Shown here: positions 7,999-16,048 of the stretch, one piece after another
Layout of the letters: each line of letters opens with the position of its first letter
Position numbering within the stretch: position 1 is the first letter of the stretch
NCBI GenBank assembly: GCA_017516465.1
Contig: JAFXCR010000035.1
Coordinates: forward strand, 1 to 40,468
Length of the DNA: 40,468 nucleotides
From: Ruminococcus sp.
GTDB taxonomy: Bacteria; Bacillota; Clostridia; Oscillospirales; Ruminococcaceae
Reading direction: 5' to 3'
Made by a program: the position numbers and the translations under genes
The notes under the pieces: model-generated
What the model was told of the DNA's origin: nothing
The model's input: only the letters and a program-made list of their open reading frames with translations
The model's database searches: none

Positions 7999-8825
7999 GC
8001 GGAATATTTTATATAATCGGTACTCCTATCGGCAATCTCGGAGATATAACCCTTCGTCAGTTGGAAATGCTTGAAGCAGTAGATTTTATATGTGCCGAAG
8101 ATACAAGAGTTACGCTTAAACTGCTGAATCGCTATGACATAAAAAATCACCTTGTAAGCTTCCATGAGCACAGCTCTCAGGCGGATGCACAAAGAATTAT
8201 AGACAGGATTCTCGGCGGTGAGAATTGCGGTATTGTAACTGATGCAGGTATGCCATGTATTTCAGATCCGGGAGAGGTACTTGTTCAGATGTGTGAAAAA
8301 AACAATATAGCTGTCAGGGTAGTTCCGGGACCGAGTGCTGTTGTTTCAGCTGTTGCTCTTTCAGGATTTTCGGCAAGACGCTTCACTTTTGAGGGATTTC
8401 TGCCTGTTCCGAAAAAGGAACGTTCTGAGCGTCTTGAAGATCTCAGAAATGAAACAGCTGTAATGGTGTTTTATGAAGCACCACATAAGCTGAAAGCTAC
8501 TCTTTCCGATCTCGCCGGAGTATTTGGCGGTGACAGGAAAATTGCAATATGCCGTGAACTTACAAAAATTCACGAGGAAATTCTTCGAATGACATTAGCT
8601 GAGGCGAAGGAGTATTACTCAGTGCATGAGCCGAAAGGGGAGTTCGTGCTTGTTGTTCAGGGCGGAAGGAAATCAGATAAGCAGGATATCACTATTGAAC
8701 AGGCACTGGAACAGATTCGATGTCTGGTTGAGATGGGGGAACGTCCTGTTGATGCCTGTAAAGCGGTTGCGAAAGATACAGGATTCAGAAAAAGTGAGTT
8801 GTATTCGGCATTCTGTACAGAATAA
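7995..8825 (+). CDS. rsmI: 16S rRNA (cytidine1402-2'-O)-methyltransferase
   Basis: A 276-residue tetrapyrrole-methylase-fold protein that 2'-O-methylates C1402 in the ribosomal decoding centre. Motifs: FYIIGTPIGNLGDIT at the N-terminus, ICAEDTR, the glycine-rich IVTDAGMPCISDPGEVLV, VVPGPSAVVSAVALSG, and the C-terminal EFVLVVQG. Usual length. It overlaps the preceding methyltransferase by 4 nt and is the last gene of the run that starts at tmcAL. I see no clear terminator after it; a promoter for the next gene starts 35 nt downstream. Confidence 0.96.
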   Translation: MSGIFYIIGTPIGNLGDITLRQLEMLEAVDFICAEDTRVTLKLLNRYDIKNHLVSFHEHSSQADAQRIIDRILGGENCGIVTDAGMPCISDPGEVLVQMCEKNNIAVRVVPGPSAVVSAVALSGFSARRFTFEGFLPVPKKERSERLEDLRNETAVMVFYEAPHKLKATLSDLAGVFGGDRKIAICRELTKIHEEILRMTLAEAKEYYSVHEPKGEFVLVVQGGRKSDKQDITIEQALEQIRCLVEMGERPVDACKAVAKDTGFRKSELYSAFCTE

Positions 8826-8859
8826 ATGTGAAAATCAGATGAAAAATGATGTAAATCCC

Positions 8860-8888
8860 TTGAATTTTGTAAATGATTATGATATAAT
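8860..8888 (+). promoter_or_regulatory. Promoter of the PHP-domain gene
   Basis: TTGAAT at 8860-8865 and TATAAT at 8883-8888, 17-bp spacer. A GTGACT/AGTCAC 6-bp inverted repeat lies in the leader (about 8896-8930). Confidence 0.65.
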
Positions 8889-8962
8889 ATTAAGGTGACT
8901 TATCTGATTTTATATTTTGTAGTCACTTTATTATAATAATTTTGATAAAAGGGGATTCTATA

Positions 8963-9814
8963 ATGATTTGCGATCTTCATTGCCATACCAAGCTTTCTGA
9001 TGGCTCGCTTGGAATAGAAGATGTAATAGAACAGGCAAAGCGGACAAATATTGACTGGCTCTCTATTACAGATCACGATACAATGTCATCATTTTCACGT
9101 GCGGCAATTCTCGGAGAACGTGCCGGAGTAAGGATTCTTCAGGGTGTTGAACTTTCAGCGTGGGATAAGGTAAGAAACAGTAAGGTGCATATTCTTTGTT
9201 ATGCTCCGACCAAGCCGGATCGTCTTGAAGGTCTGTGCCTTAAATCATGCGAAATAAGAAAAGCTTGTTCAAAAGAAATGATAGAAAAGGTTATGGAAAA
9301 GTTTCCTATCCCAATCGAAAGTATACTTAAGCATACTACTTCGTCAAAGAGCATTTTTAAACAGCATATCATGCGTGCACTCGTGGATTACGGTTATGCT
9401 CTCGAAATGTACGGCGAGCTTGACAAGGAACTCTTTAATCCACAGACAGGTTCATGCTACGTTGAGCGTGAATATCCTGATGTGAATTTTGTTATTGATC
9501 TTATACATACCGCAAAGGGAGTTGCAGTAATGGCACATCCGGCACAGTACGATAACATTGAGCTTCTTGAAGAACTTGCAAAAAATGGTAAGATAGACGG
9601 TGTAGAGATAGGACATTATTCTGCTGATAAGAATTACAGGAAGGAACTTTCTGCTATTGCCGACAGATATGAGCTTATACGGACAGGCGGCTCAGACTTT
9701 CATGGTCTTTATAACAGTGTTCCAACGCATCTTGGAAGTGAGTCCACTTCTAAGGAAGATCTTGACCGTATTCTGAAGCTTTCAGCAAAAATGAGCAAAA
9801 AGAGCCATGAATAA
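8963..9814 (+). CDS. PHP-domain phosphoesterase (nucleoside bisphosphate phosphatase/RNase AM-like)
   Basis: A 283-residue protein of COG0613 type. The PHP metal-site motifs appear in order: DLHCHTKLSDGS (His6, His8), SITDHDT (Asp37, His38), GVELSAW, VAVMAHPAQYD and GGSDFHG near the end. Family members hydrolyse 3',5'-nucleoside bisphosphates or trim RNA 5' ends with three bound metal ions; which applies here is unknown. The ATG at 8963 follows AAAAGGGGAT with 6-7 nt spacing; a TTG codon 21 nt upstream in frame is a less likely start. Its end overlaps the next gene by 8 nt, so the two form a small operon. Confidence 0.88.
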   Translation: MICDLHCHTKLSDGSLGIEDVIEQAKRTNIDWLSITDHDTMSSFSRAAILGERAGVRILQGVELSAWDKVRNSKVHILCYAPTKPDRLEGLCLKSCEIRKACSKEMIEKVMEKFPIPIESILKHTTSSKSIFKQHIMRALVDYGYALEMYGELDKELFNPQTGSCYVEREYPDVNFVIDLIHTAKGVAVMAHPAQYDNIELLEELAKNGKIDGVEIGHYSADKNYRKELSAIADRYELIRTGGSDFHGLYNSVPTHLGSESTSKEDLDRILKLSAKMSKKSHE

Positions 9815-10589
9815 TTTTATAGAAAATACAGGAGTGAGAGTTGTTCCAGCTCTCATTTCTCTTTGTATGCTGATATGGTTTATTATTCCTTTCACACGGG
9901 GAATTGTGAATATCGGAAATCTGTCGGGAACCGTATTTTCTGGAACACTTATGTTTGTTTTTATTTTCTTCAGACCTTTTACAGATCTGACGAGGAAAAT
10001 ATGGGAATATCCGGCTGGAAAAATATCTATATCGATTGTTTCATCAGCTTGTATTGTATGTGTGCTTGTGGCAATTATAACAAGTATATTTATGATAAGA
10101 GCGATGAATGATCGCCCCAAAAATGACAGAACGACTCTCGTTGTACTCGGATGTCAGGTAAAGAACGGAAAGCCAAGCCGTATGCTGAAAAGTCGTCTTG
10201 ATGCTGCTTATGATTATCTTTCTGAAAATGAAAGAGTAAATGTTGTGGTATCAGGCGGACAAGGCGATGATGAACTCATAAGTGAAGCACAGTGCATGAA
10301 GGATTATCTTGTTGAAAGAGGGATATCTCCTGAAAGAATTTCCATGGAGGATAAATCGAAAAATACAGAAGAAAATATAAAATTCTCTCTTGAAATAATA
10401 AAAGAAAACGATCTTTGTGAAGAAATAACTATTGTTACTGATGGATTCCATCAACTTCGTGCAGAGCTTATTGCAAAAAAGCTTGGAGTTGAGCCAAATA
10501 ATATTCCGGCTCCCACACGCTGGTACCTTTTTCCGACATACTGGGTAAGAGAATGGTTCGGAAATGTGCATTTTCTCATATCAGGATAA
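9807..10589 (+). CDS. YdcF/SanA-like membrane protein (DUF218)
   Basis: A 260-residue protein with three predicted membrane segments in the first 100 residues (about 10-32, 38-57 and 72-96), followed by a DUF218 domain: TTLVVLGCQVKNGKPSRML, VVVSGGQGDDELISEAQCM, ISMEDKSKNTEENIKFS and IVTDGFHQLRA. DUF218 proteins such as SanA, ElyC and YdcF are linked to envelope maintenance, lipid-carrier or SAM binding; the precise reaction is unknown. It overlaps the PHP gene by 8 nt and ends 80 nt before tRNA-Pro. Confidence 0.87.
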   Translation: MNNFIENTGVRVVPALISLCMLIWFIIPFTRGIVNIGNLSGTVFSGTLMFVFIFFRPFTDLTRKIWEYPAGKISISIVSSACIVCVLVAIITSIFMIRAMNDRPKNDRTTLVVLGCQVKNGKPSRMLKSRLDAAYDYLSENERVNVVVSGGQGDDELISEAQCMKDYLVERGISPERISMEDKSKNTEENIKFSLEIIKENDLCEEITIVTDGFHQLRAELIAKKLGVEPNNIPAPTRWYLFPTYWVREWFGNVHFLISG

Positions 10590-10630
10590 TAGTTAAATGA
10601 TATTTATTTTTATTTTCATCTTTTTTTCTA

Positions 10631-10659
10631 TTGACAATTATTTGAATTTGTAGTATAAT
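10631..10659 (+). promoter_or_regulatory. Promoter of tRNA-Pro
   Basis: Consensus TTGACA (10631-10636) and TATAAT (10654-10659) with a 17-bp spacer. The 16 bases starting at the -10 box are identical to those at the tRNA-Thr promoter (40122-40137). Confidence 0.85.
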
Positions 10660-10669
10660 ATTAACTGTT

Positions 10670-10746
10670 CGAGGTGTGGCTCAGTTTGGTAGAGTACTAC
10701 GTTCGGGACGTAGGGGCCGCAGGTTCAAATCCTGTCACCTCGACCA
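10670..10746 (+). tRNA. tRNA-Pro (anticodon CGG)
   Basis: A complete 77-nt cloverleaf. The 7-bp acceptor stem pairs CGAGGTG with CACCTCG, then A and an encoded CCA. The anticodon arm is CTACG-TTCGGGA-CGTAG, which places CGG at positions 34-36. The T arm has GTTCAAATC. It reads CCG codons. Confidence 0.96.
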
Positions 10747-10753
10747 TTGCATA

Positions 10754-10789
10754 AGCAATTCTGGTTTATTAATCGGAATTGCTTTTTTT
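10754..10789 (+). terminator. Terminator of tRNA-Pro
   Basis: AGCAATTC (10754-10761) pairs with GAATTGCT (10776-10783), followed by a run of T. Confidence 0.8.
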
Positions 10790-10819
10790 ATGCAAAAATC
10801 GCTATAACATAAAAGAAAT

Positions 10820-10847
10820 AGCCATGCAGCTGATAAATTGCATGGCT
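10820..10847 (-). terminator. Probable terminator of purC
   Basis: AGCCATGCA (10820-10828) pairs perfectly with TGCATGGCT (10839-10847), about 35 nt after the purC stop. The minus-strand tail (ATTTCTTTTATG) is only moderately T-rich. Confidence 0.6.
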
Positions 10848-10882
10848 TTATGGGTCTGTTCAGTTATAATAGAACGGTAAAA

Positions 10883-11566
10883 TTATCTGTTGTTGATAAT
10901 CTTTGTAAGCTCAACGGGATCAACGATTGTATCGCCCTTGTAAACACGCATATTGCCTGAAGCAATTTCATCGATGAGGATAACCTCGTTGTTGTTGAAG
11001 CCGAACTCAAACTTGATGTCCCAGAGATCAAGACCAAGTGTCTTGAGATCGTCAGCAACAATCTTTGTAATTTTGAGAGTCTGCTCCTTCATGCTTGCAA
11101 ACATTTCAGGAGTCATAACGCCAAGAGCAGCAAGACCTTCGCTTGTTACGAGAGGATCACCCTTTTCGTCATTCTTGAATGTACACTCAACGTAGCCACC
11201 CTCAAGAGGAGTACCGTCAGCAATGTATTCGCCATATCTGCGGATGAAACTACCTGTTGCAACGAGACGGCAGATTACTTCAAGACCGTGACCGAATACA
11301 GTTGCGGGGAGAACTTCCATAGTAGCGTTGTCGATATCAGCACTTACATAGTGAGTCTTGATTCCTGCCTGCTTGAGAAGTTCAAAGTAGTAAACTGATG
11401 TCTGGAGGTTAGCCTTGCCGATGCCGTCGATTGTAAGACCAACTGTATTCTCACCTGGATCAAAAACGCCGTCCTTGCCGGTGCAGTCGTCCTTGAACTT
11501 GAGCATTACGTTGCCGTTATCGAGTTTGAATACGTCCTTTGTTTTACCTGTATAAAGCTTTTCCAT
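10883..11566 (-). CDS. purC: Phosphoribosylaminoimidazole-succinocarboxamide (SAICAR) synthase
   Basis: A 227-residue cytosolic enzyme of purine biosynthesis that joins CAIR and aspartate using ATP. Motifs: [10 protein letters not shown] at the N-terminus, [46 protein letters not shown], and [12 protein letters not shown] near the C-terminus. Standard length for the bacterial short form. The start at 11566 follows AAGGAGATT. Codon use is of the highly expressed type. It is a single gene with its own promoter and is not next to other pur genes in this window. Confidence 0.97.
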   Translation of the reverse strand: MEKLYTGKTKDVFKLDNGNVMLKFKDDCTGKDGVFDPGENTVGLTIDGIGKANLQTSVYYFELLKQAGIKTHYVSADIDNATMEVLPATVFGHGLEVICRLVATGSFIRRYGEYIADGTPLEGGYVECTFKNDEKGDPLVTSEGLAALGVMTPEMFASMKEQTLKITKIVADDLKTLGLDLWDIKFEFGFNNNEVILIDEIASGNMRVYKGDTIVDPVELTKIINNR

Positions 11567-11606
11567 CGTATAAATCTCCTTGATTTATGAAATTTTATCC
11601 ATAATC

Positions 11607-11635
11607 ATTATAAATCATGAAATGCGATCAGTCAA
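11607..11635 (-). promoter_or_regulatory. Promoter of purC
   Basis: Minus strand: TTGACT at 11630-11635 and TATAAT at 11607-11612, 17-bp spacer. I see no purine riboswitch in the 40-nt leader. Confidence 0.75.
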
Positions 11636-11803
11636 TATTTTTCTGGAAATTTTACGCTTTTTACAAAAAGAACTGATATATTTATATCGTGATTAACACC
11701 TTTTCACAAAACAGAAAATTTCGATTTTCAGTATAAACTAAATCAAAAATTTGAGGGAGTTACTGTATCGTTATATTGTTGTGCAATATTATTATTTTTT
11801 TTC

Positions 11804-11832
11804 TTGACATTATTGTAATATATGGTTATAAT
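11804..11832 (+). promoter_or_regulatory. Promoter of the 78-aa gene / GH18 gene pair
   Basis: TTGACA at 11804-11809 and TATAAT at 11827-11832, 17-bp spacer. The stretch between this and the purC promoter (11636-11803) is AT-rich and I see nothing else definite in it. Confidence 0.75.
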
Positions 11833-11863
11833 ATTAATATGGTTTACAGCAGGGGGGATTCTG

Positions 11864-12100
11864 ATGATATTAAAAATGAATGCGGAAATATTGGAGATAT
11901 CCGATAAAAGATTACTTGTTCGTGATTTGCATACAAATCAGGAATATGTAGTGAATTTGCGGAGAAATCGTAAACTCAGCGTTGGCGAAGAAGTTACAAT
12001 ACATTATGGTGATGCAATGACGCTTAGCCTTCCGCCTCATATCAGTGCAGTAAGAATAAAGAAAATAATGAGATCAGAGGGGGTTAAGAATGATGTTTAA
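11864..12100 (+). CDS. Small protein of unknown function (78 aa)
   Basis: The start at 11864 follows AGGGGGGATT and lies downstream of the promoter's expected start site, which excludes the earlier in-frame ATG at 11822 (inside the promoter). The protein begins MILKMNAEILEISDKRLLVRD and contains VLS-type alternating strands (QEYVVNLRRN, VGEEVTIHYGD, PPHISAVRI). This pattern suggests a small beta-barrel such as an OB-like fold; that is inference. No signal peptide. Its last codons overlap the GH18-dockerin gene by 11 nt, so the two are cotranscribed. I do not recognise a named family. Confidence 0.7.
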   Translation: MILKMNAEILEISDKRLLVRDLHTNQEYVVNLRRNRKLSVGEEVTIHYGDAMTLSLPPHISAVRIKKIMRSEGVKNDV

Positions 12101-14438
12101 AAGATTTATTTCAATGGCGTGTGCAACAGTTATGATGTCTGCTTATGCGATTCCGGCAGAAGCGACTCAAAGCTCCATTATCCTGTACGAAGGTGAGATT
12201 TTAGCTGAAGCATGGACTTGCCCTGTTACAATTCCTGTATATGACCGCAGTATTTATGCTGAAGGAAACAGAATTGCCATTCAGTGTGATGCAGAGTCAG
12301 CTCCATATTTTGCTCTTACATCAACCAGCGGAGGAAAAGAATGGGCACAGGTTGCTCCTGATTCCTCAGAAGGCAACTGGTATTATTATTCATACGAAGC
12401 AATGGCGGAGGCGTTCGGTACGGATTTTTCACTGCTTGATTATGTCAACGTAATGGCTGGAAATTCCACGATGACACTTTATACAATTGAAATGCAGCTT
12501 GAAAATCCTATTGAAATTCCCGAACCGGAATACGAAAAAGTACACCATACTTCCCGTGTAGTCGGCTATCTGCCGGACTGGGCTTATTATACTTATTCAA
12601 GAATGGATTTTAGTGCATTGACACATATCAATATTGCATTCTGTATTCCGGATACAGATGGAAATCTTAAATGTAATATTCCGTCGTATGATATGAAAAA
12701 TATTGTAAACAGAGCACATGATTATGACGTAAAGGTAATGGCGGGTCTTGGCGGAGGCGGAGGCTGTGAAAACTATCTTCCTCTTATCGATACACCAGAG
12801 GAAATGGCTGCTTTTAACGAAGAAATTATGGATTATTGCGAGACATATGATCTTGACGGAATTGATCTCGATATTGAACTTGGTTCCAGTCATAAGATAT
12901 GGACTTACTATGAAGATTGGGTAGCTTCCCTCAGAACACTTTGTGATGAGCGTGGATATGAGCTTTCCACAGCAACTGCACAATGGGTAGCAGTAAATGT
13001 GTCTCCTGAAACTTTCGGACTTTTCGATTTTGTCAATGTTATGGCTTACGATAACGATGCCGATGAATCATCACACGCCGATATGGAATTTGCCGAGTCA
13101 TCACTTGAATACTTCAATATTCAGAAGAAAATACCGAAAGAAAAACTTGTGCTTGGTGTTCCGTTCTATGGCAGAGGATATACTGAGGATGGTAAACTCG
13201 ACTGGAATTCTTACGTTCCATTTGCAAAGCTGATCGAATACGATGAGGCAAATTATGACTCTGATCTGTATGACGGGATTGCTTATAATGGTGCCTCCAC
13301 AATGCAGAAAAAATGCGAAATGGCACAAGAACACGGTGGTATTATGATCTGGGAACTTACTCAGGATGCAGCAGGAGAGTATTCACTTCTATCACTTATA
13401 AAAGAAGAAATGACAACTTCCTATGATGAACTTCTTCCCGACTGGGTTCCGAGGACATTTGCAGAAGCTCTTAATTTCAGTAATAAATACGGCAAGAACC
13501 ATGTTGCAGATGGTCTGATATGCTGTGTTCGCAAGGAGCAGAAAGACAAAGACAATTACGAAATTGATGGAAGTACAAGTACTGCGGAATACGAGCTTCT
13601 CTATCATGAGGTATTTGATCCGTTGAGTACGGAAGTGCCGGATGAGTCTGATACAGAAGCCTATGAGAAATATCTTGAGGAGCTTGACCTTCTTGGAATA
13701 TCCGTAGATGATGTCGATCTCATGCAGGCAGATTTCAGATATGAGGTTTATGTATACAAGCCGATGTCAGAAGGAACTATCAATCTTGACTGGGCAGCCG
13801 GATTCGGAATTTCAAATCCTTATGCAGTTATGAATTTTGATATTTCTGCTGACGGAACTATCACTCAGACCGATCTTATGAGTATTATTCCTGACTCTGT
13901 TACTGAACATTCAGCCTTCCGCAAAGAAAATGACGAAGTAACCATTCAGAATGGACACATTGTTTATTGTGATGTAGTAGCCAAAGGTGCCGGATATGAG
14001 CTTCAAGTAGAGCAATGCGGTTCCGGACGTGTTGGACAGGTAATGGAATATGAAGTAATTGAGGATTCCGTATTACCTCCGCCTCCCGGAACAACCGGAG
14101 AAACAGTCATGGTATATGAGCCTTGTGCTCCGGGAATAGTCAGAATGACTTTCACACAGCTTCGTCCATGGGAAAATGGTGATGTTTTATCTGAGATAGT
14201 GAAGTATTATCTTATCAGTGAGGACGGAAACATTACAGAGCTTGATGAGGATAAAATCAAGCTTGGTGACTGCAACCTTGACGGTGAATTTTCAATTGCA
14301 GATCTTGTTATGCTTCAGAAGTGGATTCTTGGTTCCGACGATATTACCTGCTGGCAGAATGCAGATTTTGATGCTGACAATATTGTAGACGTATTTGATC
14401 TCTGTCTCATGAGAAAAGCGTTAACTAAAACTACATAA
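12090..14438 (+). CDS. Secreted GH18 glycoside hydrolase with C-terminal dockerin
   Basis: A 782-residue secreted protein. A signal peptide occupies about residues 1-25. Residues 27-130 form a beta-rich domain of unknown type. The GH18 barrel begins near VVGYLPDWAYYTYSRMDF, with the catalytic signature LDGIDLDIEL (Asp256, Asp259, Asp261 and the acid Glu263), and continues to MIWELTQDAAGEYSLLSLI. A further beta-rich region of about 280 residues precedes a dockerin at 725-782, with two calcium-loop repeats (GDCNLDGEFSIADLVMLQ and NADFDADNIVDVFDLCLM). GH18 enzymes cut chitin or act as endo-N-acetylglucosaminidases on glycoproteins; the target here is not determined. The dockerin implies docking on a cellulosomal scaffoldin. 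Confidence 0.92.
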   Translation: MMFKRFISMACATVMMSAYAIPAEATQSSIILYEGEILAEAWTCPVTIPVYDRSIYAEGNRIAIQCDAESAPYFALTSTSGGKEWAQVAPDSSEGNWYYYSYEAMAEAFGTDFSLLDYVNVMAGNSTMTLYTIEMQLENPIEIPEPEYEKVHHTSRVVGYLPDWAYYTYSRMDFSALTHINIAFCIPDTDGNLKCNIPSYDMKNIVNRAHDYDVKVMAGLGGGGGCENYLPLIDTPEEMAAFNEEIMDYCETYDLDGIDLDIELGSSHKIWTYYEDWVASLRTLCDERGYELSTATAQWVAVNVSPETFGLFDFVNVMAYDNDADESSHADMEFAESSLEYFNIQKKIPKEKLVLGVPFYGRGYTEDGKLDWNSYVPFAKLIEYDEANYDSDLYDGIAYNGASTMQKKCEMAQEHGGIMIWELTQDAAGEYSLLSLIKEEMTTSYDELLPDWVPRTFAEALNFSNKYGKNHVADGLICCVRKEQKDKDNYEIDGSTSTAEYELLYHEVFDPLSTEVPDESDTEAYEKYLEELDLLGISVDDVDLMQADFRYEVYVYKPMSEGTINLDWAAGFGISNPYAVMNFDISADGTITQTDLMSIIPDSVTEHSAFRKENDEVTIQNGHIVYCDVVAKGAGYELQVEQCGSGRVGQVMEYEVIEDSVLPPPPGTTGETVMVYEPCAPGIVRMTFTQLRPWENGDVLSEIVKYYLISEDGNITELDEDKIKLGDCNLDGEFSIADLVMLQKWILGSDDITCWQNADFDADNIVDVFDLCLMRKALTKTT

Positions 14439-14443
14439 AAAAT

Positions 14444-14468
14444 GCCGGAGAGAAATCTCCGGCTTTTA
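14444..14468 (+). terminator. Terminator of the GH18-dockerin gene
   Basis: GCCGGAGA and TCTCCGGC form an 8-bp perfect stem with a GAAA tetraloop, followed by TTTTA, 6 nt after the stop. Confidence 0.9.
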
Positions 14469-14482
14469 TGTTACAATGTAAA

Positions 14483-14517
14483 AACACATCACCGGCAATC
14501 AGAGCTGATGATGTGTT
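14483..14517 (-). terminator. Terminator of tRNA-Gln (possibly bidirectional)
   Basis: AACACATCA (14483-14491) and TGATGTGTT (14509-14517) form a 9-bp stem with T-runs on both sides. On the minus strand it directly follows the tRNA 3' end. Confidence 0.7.
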
Positions 14518-14520
14518 TTT

Positions 14521-14596
14521 TGGTTGGGGCAGCGGGATTTGAACCCACGAGATGACAGAGTCAAAGTCTGTTGCCTTACCGCTTGGCTATGCCCCA
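14521..14596 (-). tRNA. tRNA-Gln (anticodon TTG)
   Basis: A complete 76-nt minus-strand cloverleaf. The acceptor stem pairs TGGGGCA with TGCCCCA, followed by A and an encoded CCA. The anticodon arm is ACAGA-CTTTGAC-TCTGT, which gives TTG. The T arm has GTTCAAATC. This tRNA is a natural substrate of MnmA, encoded at 6208-7272. Confidence 0.96.
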
Positions 14597-14604
14597 GCTT
14601 TTTA

Positions 14605-14633
14605 ATTATATCAAAAAAATCTGATTTAATCAA
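14605..14633 (-). promoter_or_regulatory. Promoter of tRNA-Gln
   Basis: Minus strand: TTGATT at 14628-14633 and TATAAT at 14605-14610, 17-bp spacer. The -10 box ends only 8 nt before the mature tRNA 5' end. Confidence 0.75.
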
Positions 14634-14691
14634 TAGATGAGAGATATATTTTTTATTTAACAATATGTGAGCGGTAAATCTGTAAAAAGTA

Positions 14692-14720
14692 TTGACATCC
14701 CAAAAAATCAAGAGTATAAT
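14692..14720 (+). promoter_or_regulatory. Promoter of the ECF S-component gene
   Basis: TTGACA at 14692-14697 and TATAAT at 14715-14720, 17-bp spacer. The leader is only about 28 nt, too short for a vitamin riboswitch. Confidence 0.8.
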
Positions 14721-14755
14721 AAAAAACATAATTAATATCACAAGGAGAGATTATT

Positions 14756-15268
14756 ATGAACAAGAAAAAGCTAAGAAAACTAACAATGGCATCAGTTCTT
14801 GCAGCGTTGACCTGTGTCCTTACGATGCTCATTCAGATACCTACACCTACAAAGGGGTATGTTAATCTTGGTGACTGCATGGTAAACGTTTCAGCATGGC
14901 TTCTCGGACCTGCTTACGGTGCAGCGGCGGCAGGTTTTGGTTCAGCAGCAGCAGATATTCTTTCCGGTTATGTGATATATGCTCTGGCAACTCTTATTAT
15001 AAAGGCACTTATGGCAGTTCTCTGCTTTGCTGTATATAGTACTCTTGCGAAAAAATTCAGCTCATTCCCGTCAAGGATCGTTGCTGCTGTCGTATCAGAG
15101 CTTATAATGCTTGCAGGATATTTTGTGTTCGACATCATTCTTTATGGTTCTATTGCAACTGCTGTTGCTGGCATGACATCAAGTGTATTTCAGGGAATAA
15201 TGGGAGCTGCAAGCTCTGTTATGCTTTATGAAGCTGTAATAAAAAGAATCCCTGTGAAAAATTTCTAA
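14756..15268 (+). CDS. ECF transporter S component (substrate unknown)
   Basis: A 170-residue integral membrane protein with about five or six hydrophobic helices. The N-terminal MASVLAALTCVLTMLIQIP and the following KGYVNLGDCMVNVSAWLLGP, then GFGSAAADILSG, match substrate-capture (S) subunits of energy-coupling-factor transporters, which bind vitamins or their precursors and use a shared EcfAAT module. The AxxxA-type small-residue pattern in helix 1 (which contacts EcfT) is visible. The short leader lacks a riboswitch, so the ligand (riboflavin, pyridoxine, a pyrimidine precursor or another) is not indicated. Ribosome site AAGGAGAG. The EcfAAT genes are not in the window. Confidence 0.85.
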   Translation: MNKKKLRKLTMASVLAALTCVLTMLIQIPTPTKGYVNLGDCMVNVSAWLLGPAYGAAAAGFGSAAADILSGYVIYALATLIIKALMAVLCFAVYSTLAKKFSSFPSRIVAAVVSELIMLAGYFVFDIILYGSIATAVAGMTSSVFQGIMGAASSVMLYEAVIKRIPVKNF

Positions 15269-15303
15269 GTTAAGTAAACTGGTTCAAAAAGGAATGATAA
15301 TTA

Positions 15304-16026
15304 ATGACCGATCGTTTTTCAAGAACAGAACTTATTTTCGGACAAGAAGCGATGAAACGTCTTTCGGAAGCGAGAGTTGCTGTGTTCGGAATTGGCGGAG
15401 TCGGCGGATATGCCGTTGAAGCACTGGCACGTTCAGGAATAGGCGAGCTTGACCTGATTGATAACGATACAGTGGCAATTTCCAATATAAATCGTCAGAT
15501 CATAGCACTTGAATCCACTGTCGGAATGTACAAAACCGATGCGGCAAAAGCAAGAATAGCTGATATAAATCCTGACTGCAAAGTAAACGTATACCGGACA
15601 TTTTTTATGCCTGATACATCATCACAGTTTGATTTTTCTGTTTATGATTATGTTATTGACGCTATTGATACAGTTACCGGAAAAATAGAAATAATTATGA
15701 AGTCTCAGTCAGCTGGAGTTCCGGTAATAAGCTCTATGGGGGCAGGAAATAAAACGGATCCTACATCTTTCAGGGTTGCGGATATATATAGTACATCTGT
15801 TTGTCCGCTTGCACGGGTAATGCGTCAGCAGCTCAAAAAAAGAGGTGTAAAAAAGCTTAAGGTTGTATATTCTACGGAACAGGCGATTATCCCTGAGATT
15901 GATTCGATCGTAAAAGAGGAGCTTACTGTGGGACACCGTTCAGTTCCGGGCTCCAATGCTTTTGTTCCATCTGTTGCGGGGCTTATAATAGCCGGAGAGG
16001 TTATAAAGGATATTGCGGGAATATAA
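15304..16026 (+). CDS. tcdA: tRNA threonylcarbamoyladenosine dehydratase (TcdA)
   Basis: A 240-residue E1-like/ThiF-fold protein. TcdA uses ATP to cyclise t6A37 to ct6A in ANN-decoding tRNAs. Motifs: RFSRTELIFGQEAMKRL at the N-terminus, the nucleotide-binding VFGIGGVGGYAVEALARSGIG (residues 28-48), LIDNDTVAISNINRQ, VIDAIDTVTGK, and SSMGAGNKTDPT. The family's SPxxIxxDTxSDxxPxxRxxR-like region is represented by FRVADIYSTSVCPLARVMR. In Bacillus, tcdA (yrvM) and rarA lie near the 6S RNA gene; here all three occur within 8 kb, which supports each call. It sits 35 nt after the ECF gene and may be cotranscribed with it. Confidence 0.93.
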   Translation: MTDRFSRTELIFGQEAMKRLSEARVAVFGIGGVGGYAVEALARSGIGELDLIDNDTVAISNINRQIIALESTVGMYKTDAAKARIADINPDCKVNVYRTFFMPDTSSQFDFSVYDYVIDAIDTVTGKIEIIMKSQSAGVPVISSMGAGNKTDPTSFRVADIYSTSVCPLARVMRQQLKKRGVKKLKVVYSTEQAIIPEIDSIVKEELTVGHRSVPGSNAFVPSVAGLIIAGEVIKDIAGI

Positions 16027-16048
16027 TGCAAAGAAACGAGGATTACTT

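Noticed and set aside
12597-12983. 128-codon open frame antisense to the GH18 gene
   Set aside because: It lies opposite a clearly real coding sequence, has no ribosome site or recognisable domain, and is expected by chance in this composition.
14721-14755. Riboswitch controlling the ECF transporter gene
   Set aside because: The leader after the promoter is under 30 nt, too short for FMN, TPP or other vitamin riboswitches.
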